Positions 1-7,941 of a stretch of DNA of 21,463 nucleotides are shown piece after piece. The first letter of the stretch is position 1. Every line of letters begins with the position of its first letter. The stretch is taken from contig JBECKT010000161.1 in assembly GCA_040235405.1 (NCBI GenBank), forward strand, positions 1-21,463. The letters are read 5' to 3'. Source of the stretch: PGZG01 sp040235405 (lineage in GTDB: Bacteria; Pseudomonadota; Gammaproteobacteria; Pseudomonadales; Alcanivoracaceae). The notes below the pieces were generated by a model. That model was given only the letters and a program-made list of their open reading frames with translations, had not been told where the DNA came from and searched no databases. The translations under genes and the position numbers were made by a program.

Positions 1-134
1 GTGCCGATACCTTCAAGCAATTGATCCCGCATGCCAAGGAGAAGCGACTGCGAGGCATCGGCCATTTGCCGATGGTCGAGGCGCCGGGGTTGACGGCGCG
101 CTACTTGCGTCGGTTTTGGGAAAGCGGTGATTGA
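1..134 (+). CDS. alpha/beta hydrolase, C-terminal fragment (cut by window edge)
   Basis: An open frame enters from the left edge (first full codon at position 3) and stops at TGA 132-134, leaving 43 residues. The segment GIGHLPMVEAP followed by an arginine-rich helix and a short tail is typical of the end of alpha/beta hydrolases. In that fold the His of the G-H-x-P-x-x-E motif is the catalytic histidine, here in GHLPMVE. The rest of the gene, and so its substrate class, lies outside the window. It converges on the minus-strand hydrolase that ends at 246, with a REP-like inverted repeat between them. The fold is fairly sure; the specific function is unknown. Confidence 0.72.
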   Translation, partial: ADTFKQLIPHAKEKRLRGIGHLPMVEAPGLTARYLRRFWESGD

Positions 135-144
135 TCGCTCCGGT

Positions 145-202
145 TCGCAGGAGCTGTCGATCGCCAGCGAAAGATTTCGCGGCTGGTCAGCGGCTCCTGC
201 GA
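145..202. repeat. degenerate REP/BIME-like inverted repeat (copy 1)
   Basis: The arms TCGCAGGAGC (145-154) and GCTCCTGCGA (193-202) are perfect complements, and the inner part (CTGTCGATCGCCAGC and a matching right half) is imperfect. The arrangement matches the two cleaner copies at 6551-6604 and 17300-17348: an AGGAGC end, a GTCGAYCG-like core and a central CGAAAG turn. It lies between two convergent genes, a usual site for REP elements. It may also help terminate transcription, but no T-tract follows. Confidence 0.6.
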
Positions 203-245
203 TGATCATTACCAGCGCTCGAACCGCAAAGAACAGCGGCAACAG

Positions 246-1394
246 CTAAATGGTCAGGGATTTGCGCATCAGTGTACGCATCAACCGCAAGTAGTCTCTT
301 TGCTGCAAATGCATAATGTGATTGCCCGGAAACCAGTGCAGCTGACTGCCGGGCCAGTGCTCGTGCAGCAGGCGCTGATAGCGTGGCGAGGTAAAGCGGT
401 CGCCGGCACCGGCGATAATTAGCAGGCGATCCGCTGGCACTTGCGGCTGCCAGGTCAGTGGGCAATGAATTGCCGTGGCATGGCGGATATCGGTGAGGTC
501 AAGCCCGGCCTTGGGCAGCACGCGCTGAAAAGCTTCGCGCAGTGGCGCCCATTCCATCAGCATGTCGGCAGGCGATACCACCGCCGCATTTGGCATGACG
601 AAAGCGAGATCTTTTTCCACCACCGCCATCAGCGCCGACAGATAACCGCCGAGGCTAAGGCCACTGATACCGATGCTCGGCACGCCGAGTTCACGCAGAT
701 AGCGCATGAAGGTACGCACTTCGTGGATGGCCTGCAGCATGGTTTCGTTGGTTTCGGCAAAACCGTGGCTGAAAAAACCGAAGCCGCTAAACGGGTCGAA
801 CCGTTCACGACGGCTACCGTGGAACGGCAAGGTATAGAGCAGCACATCCCAGCCCTGATCGTAGAACCAGCGCAGCGAAAACATGGCGCTGTTAATCCAG
901 TAAGCATCCAGCGAATAACCGTGCAGAAAAACCAGCGTCGGCCTCGGGCCGCCGGGATGGGTCCAGTGACGCGCTTCAGCCACCTGGTTTCGGCGATGGC
1001 TGGCGCAACGGTCGCGCAACGCCGGGTTGAGTGCTTCAAAGGTGCTGTCAAAACGTAACGTGCGGCTGTCGATGCCCGGCGCCGGCTTTTTCGGCCGACT
1101 GATGCGCATCGCCACCTGATCGGTTGGTGGCATAAATACCAGTGACGGATCACCGCGATCGGCCAGGTCGCGGTAAAAATCCATTTCACCGATCTGTTCG
1201 GCCAGTGGATGCTTGCGCAGATTGTTGACCATGGCGGCGAGCACCCCGGTGGCAAGACCATTTTTCAGCACATGGTCCATTGCCGCCGAAACACCGACCT
1301 TGAAACGGTGCTCGCGATCAAGCGGGGTGTCCACAGGCAGACGGTGATAGTCCACCGGCAGGGTCAGCCACCAGGGCTGATCTGACGAACTCAT
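246..1394 (-). CDS. alpha/beta hydrolase family protein, 382 aa
   Basis: This is a probable serine esterase/lipase-type hydrolase. After an N-terminal extension of about 150 residues comes the oxyanion-hole motif FLHGYSLD (156-163), the strand WDVLLYTLPFHGSRR, and the nucleophile elbow GLSLGG with Ser247. The acid is probably Asp332 in AGAGDRF and the histidine His359 in FPGNHIMH. The fold order and the PFHGSRR segment recall the ABHD18/DUF2048 group, which is an inference from memory. The start ATG lies only 2 bp after the stop of the upstream SDR (TAA-CT-ATG), so translation is probably coupled. It is the last gene of the minus-strand beta-oxidation cluster and could release acids from esters or thioesters. 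There is no signal peptide or clear membrane segment. The substrate is unknown. Confidence 0.85.
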   Translation of the reverse strand: MSSSDQPWWLTLPVDYHRLPVDTPLDREHRFKVGVSAAMDHVLKNGLATGVLAAMVNNLRKHPLAEQIGEMDFYRDLADRGDPSLVFMPPTDQVAMRISRPKKPAPGIDSRTLRFDSTFEALNPALRDRCASHRRNQVAEARHWTHPGGPRPTLVFLHGYSLDAYWINSAMFSLRWFYDQGWDVLLYTLPFHGSRRERFDPFSGFGFFSHGFAETNETMLQAIHEVRTFMRYLRELGVPSIGISGLSLGGYLSALMAVVEKDLAFVMPNAAVVSPADMLMEWAPLREAFQRVLPKAGLDLTDIRHATAIHCPLTWQPQVPADRLLIIAGAGDRFTSPRYQRLLHEHWPGSQLHWFPGNHIMHLQQRDYLRLMRTLMRKSLTI

Positions 1395-1396
1395 AG

Positions 1397-2218
1397 TTAC
1401 TGCCCGCGCATGACTTTCAGAACTGGCCCCACTGCCAGTTCCCAGGCTCGCCGGGCATTGTGAAACGTCGATACCGCAAGTTTTCCGTGCAGCGGGAAAA
1501 TGATTTCCGGCTGGTTCTTTGCCACACCAGCAAGAATGGCCTGCGCTGCCTGTTCCGGTGAAATGGGTCTGATCGGAGTTTTACTACGGACAAAATCAAA
1601 CGGGCTGCGGTTGCCGAGTTTCAGCTTCTGCATCTGATCGGCGCCGACGATATTGGTTTCGACAATACCGGGGCAGACCGCACTAACGCGCACGCCATAG
1701 ACTTTAGCTTCCTCGCGCAGTGACAGACTGAGGCCAACCACCGCATGCTTGGTCATGGCATAAATGGTCAGCATCGGCGCCGGCATCAGGCCGGCAACCG
1801 AGGCAGTATTGACGATATGGCCACTACCCTGGGCACGCATCACTTCATAAGCTGCGAGGGTGCCGTACAGCACGCCCATCTGGTTGATATCGATGGTTCG
1901 CTGCCAGTCGGATTCGACGTTGTCTTTCAGCTCGCCTGTGATGGCAATACCAGCATTATTAAACAGGTAATCCAGCGATCCTTTGGCTGCTACGTCCTGA
2001 ATCAACGCGGCAAAGGCGGCCCGGTTGGTAACATCCAGTGGCTGCGTAGTCAGCTTGCCGGCGCCGCCATGTTCGGCAACCAACGCCTTGAGGCCTTCCG
2101 CATTGACGTCAGTGGCAACCACATGAGCCCCGAATGACAACAGTTTCAGGGTCAGCGCCCGGCCCATGCCGGAGGCTGCACCAGTCACCACTGCAGTCTT
2201 GTTCCTGAATATTTTCAT
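1397..2218 (-). CDS. SDR family NAD(P)-dependent oxidoreductase, 273 aa
   Basis: A classical short-chain dehydrogenase/reductase. The Rossmann motif TGAASGMG is at 12-19, Asp37 at the end of beta-2 favours NAD(H), LDV is at 61-63, NNAG at 87-90, and Ser140 with Tyr153-x3-Lys157 forms the catalytic set. The length is somewhat above the 250-residue core because of a C-terminal tail that contains an aromatic/basic segment (HNARRAWELAVGP). The ATG is preceded by GGGGAC, a modest ribosome site. It sits between the SCPx-like thiolase (91-bp gap with a hairpin) and the alpha/beta hydrolase (2-bp gap). The likely role is interconversion of an alcohol and a ketone or aldehyde on a lipid substrate. The family is too broad to name the reaction further. 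Confidence 0.88.
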   Translation of the reverse strand: MKIFRNKTAVVTGAASGMGRALTLKLLSFGAHVVATDVNAEGLKALVAEHGGAGKLTTQPLDVTNRAAFAALIQDVAAKGSLDYLFNNAGIAITGELKDNVESDWQRTIDINQMGVLYGTLAAYEVMRAQGSGHIVNTASVAGLMPAPMLTIYAMTKHAVVGLSLSLREEAKVYGVRVSAVCPGIVETNIVGADQMQKLKLGNRSPFDFVRSKTPIRPISPEQAAQAILAGVAKNQPEIIFPLHGKLAVSTFHNARRAWELAVGPVLKVMRGQ

Positions 2219-2264
2219 GATGTCCCCGACTTTTTTGTTGCAGTCGCTGTTATCGGCATGACAT

Positions 2265-2292
2265 CAGGCAATACCGGAGCCGGTATTGCCTG
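2265..2292. other. perfect stem-loop between thiolase and SDR genes
   Basis: CAGGCAATACCGG (2265-2277) and CCGGTATTGCCTG (2280-2292) are exact complements with only 2 bp between them, so effectively a 12-bp stem with a 4-nt loop. It starts 18 bp past the thiolase stop, where a terminator would sit. No T-run follows on either strand, so a classical intrinsic terminator is not supported. It may instead block 3' exonucleases or reduce read-through into the downstream SDR/hydrolase pair. Confidence 0.65.
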
Positions 2293-2309
2293 AACATCAT
2301 CGCAGCGGA

Positions 2310-3491
2310 TCAGTCACGGCGATACATGGTTACCACGCAGGCACCGCCAAGCCCCAGATTATGTTGCAGCGCAACCCGGGCGTTCTCGACCTGACGCTTT
2401 TCCGCCTGGCCACGCAACTGCCAGACCAGCTCGGTGCACTGAGCCAGACCGGTAGCACCCAGTGGGTGCCCCTTCGACAGCAGGCCGCCGGACGGATTGG
2501 TGACCACCTTGCCGCCGTAAGTGTTATCGGCATCCCAGATAAATTTCTCGGCGCCGCCTTCCGGGCACAGACCAAGGCCTTCATAGGTGAGCAGCTCGTT
2601 GGCGGTAAAGCAGTCATGCAATTCCACTACATCGACATCTTCTGCACCGATGCCAGCTTCCTCGTAAACCTTTTTCGCTGCCATCTTGGTCATGTCATAG
2701 CCGATCATCTTGATCATCGACTTCTCTTCGAAACTACTGGGGAAGTCGGTGGTCATGGCCTGGGCGGCGATATATACCGGGTTACTGATGCCGTGCTTTT
2801 TCGCGAACTCATCTGAACAGAGAATTGCAGCGCCGGCGCCACAGGTCGGCGGGCAGCACTGGAAACGGGTCAGCGGGTCGAATACTTCTTCTGACGCCAT
2901 GATCTCTTCCAGCGACAGCACCTGATTGAACAGCGCGTAGGGGTTGTTACTGGCATGTTTACGCGCCTTCTCGGCGATTTTGCCAAAAGTTTCGCGTTTG
3001 GTGCCATGCTGCCAGCGATACTCGCGGCCGGCACCACCAAACATCTGCGCGGCGGGCGGCGCCTGGGTAAAGCCCTGCTCGGCAATCATCATCTGCGCGT
3101 GTTGGCTCATCGGGTTTTCCCGGTCGTTGAACTTCGCACCGAGTGCACCGCGCTCCATCTTCTCGAAGCCCACAGCAATCACGCACTCGGCCAGACCACC
3201 TTCAATGGCCTGACGGGCAAGAAACAGTGCCGACGAGCCGGTTGAGCAGTTGTTATTGACGTTGACCACCGGAATGCCGGTCAGACCCAGCTCATACACG
3301 GCGCGCTGGCCGCAGGTGGAGTCACCATAAACATAGCCGCAGAACGCCTGCTCAACTTCGTTGTAGTTGATACCGGCATCAGCCAGTGCTTTCTTGCCTG
3401 CTTCCGCAGCCATCACATGGTAATCGTCACTGGCACCCGGTTTGGCGAACTTGGTCATGCCGACACCGATTACATTCACTCGACGTTTCAT
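2310..3491 (-). CDS. SCPx-type thiolase (acetyl-CoA acetyltransferase / lipid-transfer family), 393 aa
   Basis: Catalyses thiolytic cleavage of a 3-ketoacyl-CoA, the last step of beta-oxidation. The nucleophile Cys82 lies in NNNCSTGSSAL, and the catalytic histidines are His292 (VELHDCFTANEL) and His342 (LLSKGHPLGATG). The C-terminal GLGGACVV carries Cys385. The HDCF motif and the form of the C-terminal block match the SCP2-thiolase (SCPx) branch, known from peroxisomal and actinobacterial sterol/branched-chain degradation, rather than FadA. A clear AGGAGA precedes the ATG. The gene begins 30 bp after the triple-SCP2 multifunctional enzyme, so the two are very probably cotranscribed and act in sequence. 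In animals the SCP2 domain is fused to this thiolase; here the SCP2 domains sit on the partner enzyme. Family assignment is strong; substrate chain length is unknown. Confidence 0.93.
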   Translation of the reverse strand: MKRRVNVIGVGMTKFAKPGASDDYHVMAAEAGKKALADAGINYNEVEQAFCGYVYGDSTCGQRAVYELGLTGIPVVNVNNNCSTGSSALFLARQAIEGGLAECVIAVGFEKMERGALGAKFNDRENPMSQHAQMMIAEQGFTQAPPAAQMFGGAGREYRWQHGTKRETFGKIAEKARKHASNNPYALFNQVLSLEEIMASEEVFDPLTRFQCCPPTCGAGAAILCSDEFAKKHGISNPVYIAAQAMTTDFPSSFEEKSMIKMIGYDMTKMAAKKVYEEAGIGAEDVDVVELHDCFTANELLTYEGLGLCPEGGAEKFIWDADNTYGGKVVTNPSGGLLSKGHPLGATGLAQCTELVWQLRGQAEKRQVENARVALQHNLGLGGACVVTMYRRD

Positions 3492-3521
3492 CTTCGTTCT
3501 CCTGTTGTCTGTGTCAGCACT

Positions 3522-6518
3522 TTACAGTGCATCTTCAATTTGACGAACCAGCGTGACATTACCGTCTACGCGCAGATCGCCTTTCTGGTACAACTCGCGC
3601 AAACCACGCTTGCCATCGACCCAGTCGGCCAGCTGGCTATCGCCGACAGTTACCGTGGCGGCCACCTGATCTGCTTTTCCAGTAGACAGCTTCGGCGGGG
3701 TGGCGCTGAAGTCCATCACCCAATCACCGTCCGGATCGCGCACCCGGAAGTGCACCGCACCATTCAGACCGGTCGCCTTCGCCAGCTTCTGTTCCAGTGC
3801 CGCCATGGATTCCGCCGCGCGAGCTTGCTTCGGTGCCGCCTTTTTTGCAGGAGCAGCGGCCTTGGGTGCACCGGAAGCGAGACGCTTGTCGCGCGCTTGC
3901 TCAACCAGTTTCGGGTCCATGCCTTGCAGTACCGACAGCTTGTTCGAGGCCATGATATTGCCATGCACTTTCAACTGGCCTCCGAAGTAGAGCTTCTGCA
4001 CTTCAGCAATATCGCCGCCGAACAGGGTATTCACCAGCGCAGTATCCAGCTCCAGCGTGACATCCGGCTTATCCGCCATACCCGAACCCGCAGCACCTTT
4101 ATCGTTCTTCAGATCAATAAAGAAGCTCTGCTCCGGATTATGGAACACAAACTGGAACACGGTGCTGGTCTTGCCGACCAACTCGGGTTTGGCGGCGATG
4201 TACGCGGAAATACCGGCGAACACATCATCCAGCGTCGGCTCCTGCGACGCCGCTGGCGCCGCTGCTGACGCTGCCGCACCGGCACCACCCGCAGCGACCC
4301 GTTTGGCGCGGGCCTCTTCCACCAGCTTCGGATCCATGCCCTGCAGCACGGCCAGCTTGTTCGAGGCCATCACGTTGCCACCGATTTTCAGCTCGCCACC
4401 GAAGTACAGCTTCTGCACAGCCGCGAGATCACCACCGAACAGGGTCTGCACATGTTTGGTATCCAGCTCCAGCGTCACATCCGGTTTATCGACTGTGCCG
4501 GCGCCGGCACTGCCCGGGGCGGATTTCAGATCAATAAAGAAGCTCTGCTCCGGGTTGCTAAAGTTGAACTGGAACGAGGTCTTGGTCTTGTCCACCAGTT
4601 CCGGCGTTGCTGCCACATAGCTGGCAATTGCCGAGAACACATCTTCCAGTGTGACCGAGGTATCGGCAGCAGCTGCCGCTTCTGCCGGCGCAGCGGCCTT
4701 CGGCTTGGCTTGTACTTTCGGCACTTCCCGATACAACTCTACCGCAGCGTTTTTCAGCACGACTTCATCGCGCTCCTTGACCCGGGTTTCGAGGATGATA
4801 CGGTCGTCGGATTCCTTCCACATCTTTGTGACCAGCGTTTCACCGGGGAATACGCTCTTGGCGAAGCGCACCTTGATGCTTTTCATCAGGCGGCCATCGT
4901 TATTGCAGAACGCCTTGATTACATGACGACCGGCATAGCCGTAGGTGCACAGGCCATGCAGGATCGGTCGGTCATAGCCGAACGCCTTGGCAAAGGCCGG
5001 ATCCGCATGCAACGGATTCCAGTCGCCACAGAGGCGATACAGCAGGGTCTGGTTGGCATCGGTTTTTTCTTCAATGACCGCATCCGGTTCACGGTCCGGC
5101 GGCACGTTGATGTCGGCACTCGGACCACGGTCGCCACCCCAGCCACCAGCGCCTTTCACGAACGAAGTCATCTCGTTGTAGGCAATCTCGTCACCGTTCT
5201 CGTCAATGCTGGAAATAGCAAAGGTCACTACTGCATTCGGGTCCTTGTCGAATGCCTCCTTGAATTTGAAGATATGCTTCAGCTTGGCATTGCGTGGCAG
5301 CGGCCGGCGAATCTCGGTGAGTTGCTCGCCATGCAGCAGACGGTCAAAGCCGAAGTTCATCCCCGGCAGGGCAAACTTGCCCTCTTTTGCCGCTTTCAGC
5401 ATGGCACCGATCTGCGGCATCACACCAAAAGTCGGCAGCGCCTGGAAATCACTACCCAACTCGTAAACAAACTTGAGCTCGTCCTTGTCCATCGGGTCAC
5501 GGGCGGCACCGACACTCAACGCGTACAGCGCCAGGTCGTTTTCGTCATAGGACGATTCCAGCTCCAGCTTCGCCTTGCTGGCCACATCCAGATCAATAAA
5601 CTCGTTACCACCAAGGCTCGGGTTATTGATGTTGTTGAGGATCGGCATAAAAGATTCGTTGATGCTGGTCGGGTGTTCGGCATCGGTAAAATCGGTGATT
5701 TTCGACCAGCGCGAGGCAACATCATCGATGCTGAACTTCTTGCCCAACGCAAACACGTTGCCCTGTGCCCGCTCCCAGCGCAGCTTGGAAATATAGCCAG
5801 CGCCAACCTCAAACAAGCCCTTGGTTTCCTGACAGCTTTCATGGCTCAACCAGGCCACCAGCGGGCTCACCGCTTCCGGGTTCAGGTGCTTGAGCAGCTC
5901 CGGCGGCATCACCGTTTCGGTGAGGCGCGAGGCGGCAATCGGGGCGATAGTGTTGACAAAAATATTCTTGCCACGACCTTCCTCGGCAAGACAATTGGCC
6001 AAACCGGCAATACCCAGCTTGGCGGCGCAGTAGTTAGCCTGACCAAAGTTGCCGTAAATGCCGGCGGCCGAGGTGGTCATGATGATGCGGCCATAGCCTT
6101 TCTCGCGCATAATCGGCCAGGCCGCATGGCTGACGCTCATGGAGCCGGTCAGATGCACTTTCAGAATCAGATCCCAGTCCGCCTGGGTCATCTTGGCAAA
6201 GCTGACATCGCGCAGGATGCCGGCATTATTGATAACGATATCCACCGTGCCAAAGGCATCCAGTGCGGTCTTGACGATACTCTCGCCATGTTCAACCGAG
6301 TCATAATTGGCGACTGCTTCACCGCCGAGTGCCTTGATCTCTTCCACCACCTTGTCGGCAGCCGCCGAGGACTTGCCGCCCCCGGTAGCGGTACCACCGA
6401 GATCATTCACTACTACCTTTGCACCGAGACTGCCGAGCAGCAGGGCATGGGAACGACCCAGACCACCACCGGCCCCGGTCACGATCGCAACACGACCATC
6501 AAAACGCAGCTTGCTCAT
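3522..6518 (-). CDS. MFE-2-like multifunctional beta-oxidation enzyme: SDR + hydratase 2 + three SCP2 domains, 998 aa
   Basis: Domain order: (1) SDR 3-hydroxyacyl-CoA dehydrogenase, about 1-300, with TGAGGGLGR (14-22), Asp39, NNAG (97-100), Ser150, and Tyr163-x3-Lys167; (2) MaoC/hydratase-2 double hotdog, about 315-600, with the signature GDWNPLHADP (Asp499, His504) and RPILHGLC; (3) Ala/Pro/Lys linker, about 600-620; (4) SCP2 domain 1, about 621-740; (5) SCP2 domain 2, about 758-880, clearly a duplicate of the first (both carry NPEQSFFIDLK, LFGGD and QKLYFGG); (6) a divergent SCP2-like domain, about 903-998 (KGDLRVDGNVTLV). Human MFE-2 (HSD17B4) has the same order but one SCP2 and 736 residues. 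It should hydrate enoyl-CoA to (R)-3-hydroxyacyl-CoA and oxidise this with NAD. I chose the internal ATG at 6518 because AGGAG lies just upstream; ten extra codons are open beyond it. The thiolase follows after 30 bp. Confidence 0.93.
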   Translation of the reverse strand: MSKLRFDGRVAIVTGAGGGLGRSHALLLGSLGAKVVVNDLGGTATGGGKSSAAADKVVEEIKALGGEAVANYDSVEHGESIVKTALDAFGTVDIVINNAGILRDVSFAKMTQADWDLILKVHLTGSMSVSHAAWPIMREKGYGRIIMTTSAAGIYGNFGQANYCAAKLGIAGLANCLAEEGRGKNIFVNTIAPIAASRLTETVMPPELLKHLNPEAVSPLVAWLSHESCQETKGLFEVGAGYISKLRWERAQGNVFALGKKFSIDDVASRWSKITDFTDAEHPTSINESFMPILNNINNPSLGGNEFIDLDVASKAKLELESSYDENDLALYALSVGAARDPMDKDELKFVYELGSDFQALPTFGVMPQIGAMLKAAKEGKFALPGMNFGFDRLLHGEQLTEIRRPLPRNAKLKHIFKFKEAFDKDPNAVVTFAISSIDENGDEIAYNEMTSFVKGAGGWGGDRGPSADINVPPDREPDAVIEEKTDANQTLLYRLCGDWNPLHADPAFAKAFGYDRPILHGLCTYGYAGRHVIKAFCNNDGRLMKSIKVRFAKSVFPGETLVTKMWKESDDRIILETRVKERDEVVLKNAAVELYREVPKVQAKPKAAAPAEAAAAADTSVTLEDVFSAIASYVAATPELVDKTKTSFQFNFSNPEQSFFIDLKSAPGSAGAGTVDKPDVTLELDTKHVQTLFGGDLAAVQKLYFGGELKIGGNVMASNKLAVLQGMDPKLVEEARAKRVAAGGAGAAASAAAPAASQEPTLDDVFAGISAYIAAKPELVGKTSTVFQFVFHNPEQSFFIDLKNDKGAAGSGMADKPDVTLELDTALVNTLFGGDIAEVQKLYFGGQLKVHGNIMASNKLSVLQGMDPKLVEQARDKRLASGAPKAAAPAKKAAPKQARAAESMAALEQKLAKATGLNGAVHFRVRDPDGDWVMDFSATPPKLSTGKADQVAATVTVGDSQLADWVDGKRGLRELYQKGDLRVDGNVTLVRQIEDAL

Positions 6519-6550
6519 CTCTTCACTCTCCTGTCGATGACATTCCATCC

Positions 6551-6604
6551 GTAGGAGCGGCCGACCGGCCGCGAAAGCCTTCGCCGTCGGTCGACGGCTC
6601 CTAC
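6551..6604. repeat. REP/BIME-like inverted repeat (copy 2)
   Basis: The element starts GTAGGAGCGGCCGACCGGCC and ends in the complementary GGCTCCTAC. The left half is itself a perfect hairpin (GCGGCC-GACC-GGCCGC). The arms of the whole element are about 24 bp each, so this is two REP units head to head. It lies between the acyl-CoA dehydrogenase and the multifunctional enzyme genes, just upstream of the latter's ribosome site. It shares its outer sequence with the copy at 17300-17348. Confidence 0.8.
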
Positions 6605-6629
6605 AGCCTTGTTTTATTTTCCGTAACGA

Positions 6630-6656
6630 AAGCGGCCCCGAAGGGCCGTTTATTTC
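6630..6656 (-). terminator. candidate intrinsic terminator of the acyl-CoA dehydrogenase gene
   Basis: CGGCCC (6633-6638) pairs with GGGCCG (6643-6648) around a tetraloop (CGAA on plus, TTCG on minus). On the minus strand the stem is followed by CTTTCGTT, an imperfect U-tract; on the plus strand by TTTATTT, so it may work both ways. It lies 14 bp past the stop codon at 6662. It would give at least partial separation between this gene and the multifunctional enzyme. Confidence 0.6.
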
Positions 6657-6661
6657 GCTGC

Positions 6662-7837
6662 TCAGATACCGCGGGAAATCAGCTCTTTCATGATTTCGTT
6701 GGTACCACCGTAGATCCGGTTGGCCCGGGTATCGATGTAAGCGCGGGCAATCGGATACTCAAGCATGAAACCGTAGCCACCGTGCAGCTGTACACACTCG
6801 TCAACCACCTTGCTGAGCAGGTCGGATACCCAGTACTTGGCCGCGCAGGCCGCTTCCGGCGTCAACTTGCTCTCGAGCACCAATTCCATGCACTTGTCGA
6901 CATAGACCCGGGCAATCTGGATTTCCGAGCGCAGCTCGGCCAGCTTGAAACGGGTGTTCTGGTAAGCTGATACCGGCTTGCCGAAGACATTCCGCTGCTT
7001 GACGTACTCCACTGTGGTGGCCAGCGCGAACTCGGCACCGGACGCACAGATGATGGCAATCATCATGCGCTCCCAGGCCAGCTCCTTCATCAGCATGATG
7101 AAGCCCATGCCTTCCATACCAAGCAGATTTTCCTTCGGCACGCGAACGTTGTCGAAAAACAGCTCGCAGGTATCCTGACCCTTCATGCCGACTTTCTTCA
7201 ACGGCTTGCCTTTGGTGAAACCGGGACGGTCAGCCTCGATAATAATCAGCGACACATCCTGCGCCCCTTTCCCGGAATCGCCGGTACGTACCGCCACCAC
7301 GGCCATATCACACAGGTAACCGTTGGTAATAAAAATCTTCGAGCCGTTGACGATGTAATCGTCACCATCCTTTTTCGCCGTGGTCTTGATGCCCTGCAGA
7401 TCGGAGCCTGTGCCCGGCTCGGTCATGGCAATTGCGGTCACAGCTTCACCGGTGGCCATTTTCGGCAACCACTTCTGCTTCTGCGCCTCGTTACCAAAGT
7501 TATTAATGTAGTTGGCAACAATATCGGAGTGCAGTGAGAAGCCGCTGGCAGAATCCCCGACCCGGGCCTGCTCTTCTATCATGATCATGCTGAACAGACG
7601 ATCAACACCGGAGCCGCCATACTGTTCCGGAATGGTCATGCACAGCAGACCCAGCTCGCCGGCCTTGTTCCAGAGATGACGATCCAGATGTTGCTGCTCC
7701 TCCCACTTTTCGTGGAACGGGCCGATTTCGGTCTCGAAAAAGCGACGTGCGGTGGCACGAAACGCCTCGTGATCCTCATTAAAAAGGGTGCGCGGGATCA
7801 TCGGGTTAACCGGCTTCGGGACGTGAATATCTGCCAT
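6662..7837 (-). CDS. acyl-CoA dehydrogenase, long-chain (LCAD)-like, 391 aa
   Basis: A FAD-dependent acyl-CoA dehydrogenase, the first step of beta-oxidation. The signatures are AMTEPGTGSDLQGIKT (137-152), NGSKIFITNG, the FAD-binding QRNVFGKPV (281-289) and QLHGGYGFMLEYPIARAYID (350-369). The C-terminal motif reads YGGTNEIMKELI, so the position of the usual catalytic Glu (YEGT in MCAD) is Gly377. The LCAD/IVD-type base appears instead as Glu256 in KELAWERMM. YGGTNEIMKEL is also what I recall of mammalian LCAD. I take the ATG at 7837 (MADIHVPK), which has AGGAAG upstream; an upstream ATG adding 17 residues has no such site. It is divergent from a TetR gene and heads the minus-strand beta-oxidation cluster. 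It probably acts on long or branched acyl-CoA. Confidence 0.92.
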   Translation of the reverse strand: MADIHVPKPVNPMIPRTLFNEDHEAFRATARRFFETEIGPFHEKWEEQQHLDRHLWNKAGELGLLCMTIPEQYGGSGVDRLFSMIMIEEQARVGDSASGFSLHSDIVANYINNFGNEAQKQKWLPKMATGEAVTAIAMTEPGTGSDLQGIKTTAKKDGDDYIVNGSKIFITNGYLCDMAVVAVRTGDSGKGAQDVSLIIIEADRPGFTKGKPLKKVGMKGQDTCELFFDNVRVPKENLLGMEGMGFIMLMKELAWERMMIAIICASGAEFALATTVEYVKQRNVFGKPVSAYQNTRFKLAELRSEIQIARVYVDKCMELVLESKLTPEAACAAKYWVSDLLSKVVDECVQLHGGYGFMLEYPIARAYIDTRANRIYGGTNEIMKELISRGI

Positions 7838-7941
7838 GGAAAACTTCCTGTGTAACGGGTTAAGGGAACCGGCCTGAGCACAGGCCATTTACAATACGGA
7901 CGTTCAGCATGTTTAATGAAGCCCGGCCCGGGGTCAATGCC

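Noticed and set aside
145..202. Possible intrinsic terminator between the first two convergent genes
   Set aside because: No T-run follows either arm, and the sequence matches the REP copies elsewhere in the window.
3417..4268. A 283-codon plus-strand frame over the SCP2 region and thiolase start
   Set aside because: It is antisense to the SCP2 domains and spans the gene boundary; the product is low-complexity with no ribosome site.
3560..4620. A frameshift or assembly artefact as the cause of the repeated SCP2 domains
   Set aside because: The reading frame is continuous and the two copies differ at many positions, including silent ones, so this is a real diverged tandem duplication.
4452..6554. 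A 700-codon open frame on the plus strand opposite the multifunctional enzyme gene
   Set aside because: It is exactly antisense to clear SDR and hydratase motifs on the minus strand. Its product is rich in His, Gln, Arg and Gly with no domain, as expected from a mirror frame of a GC-rich gene.
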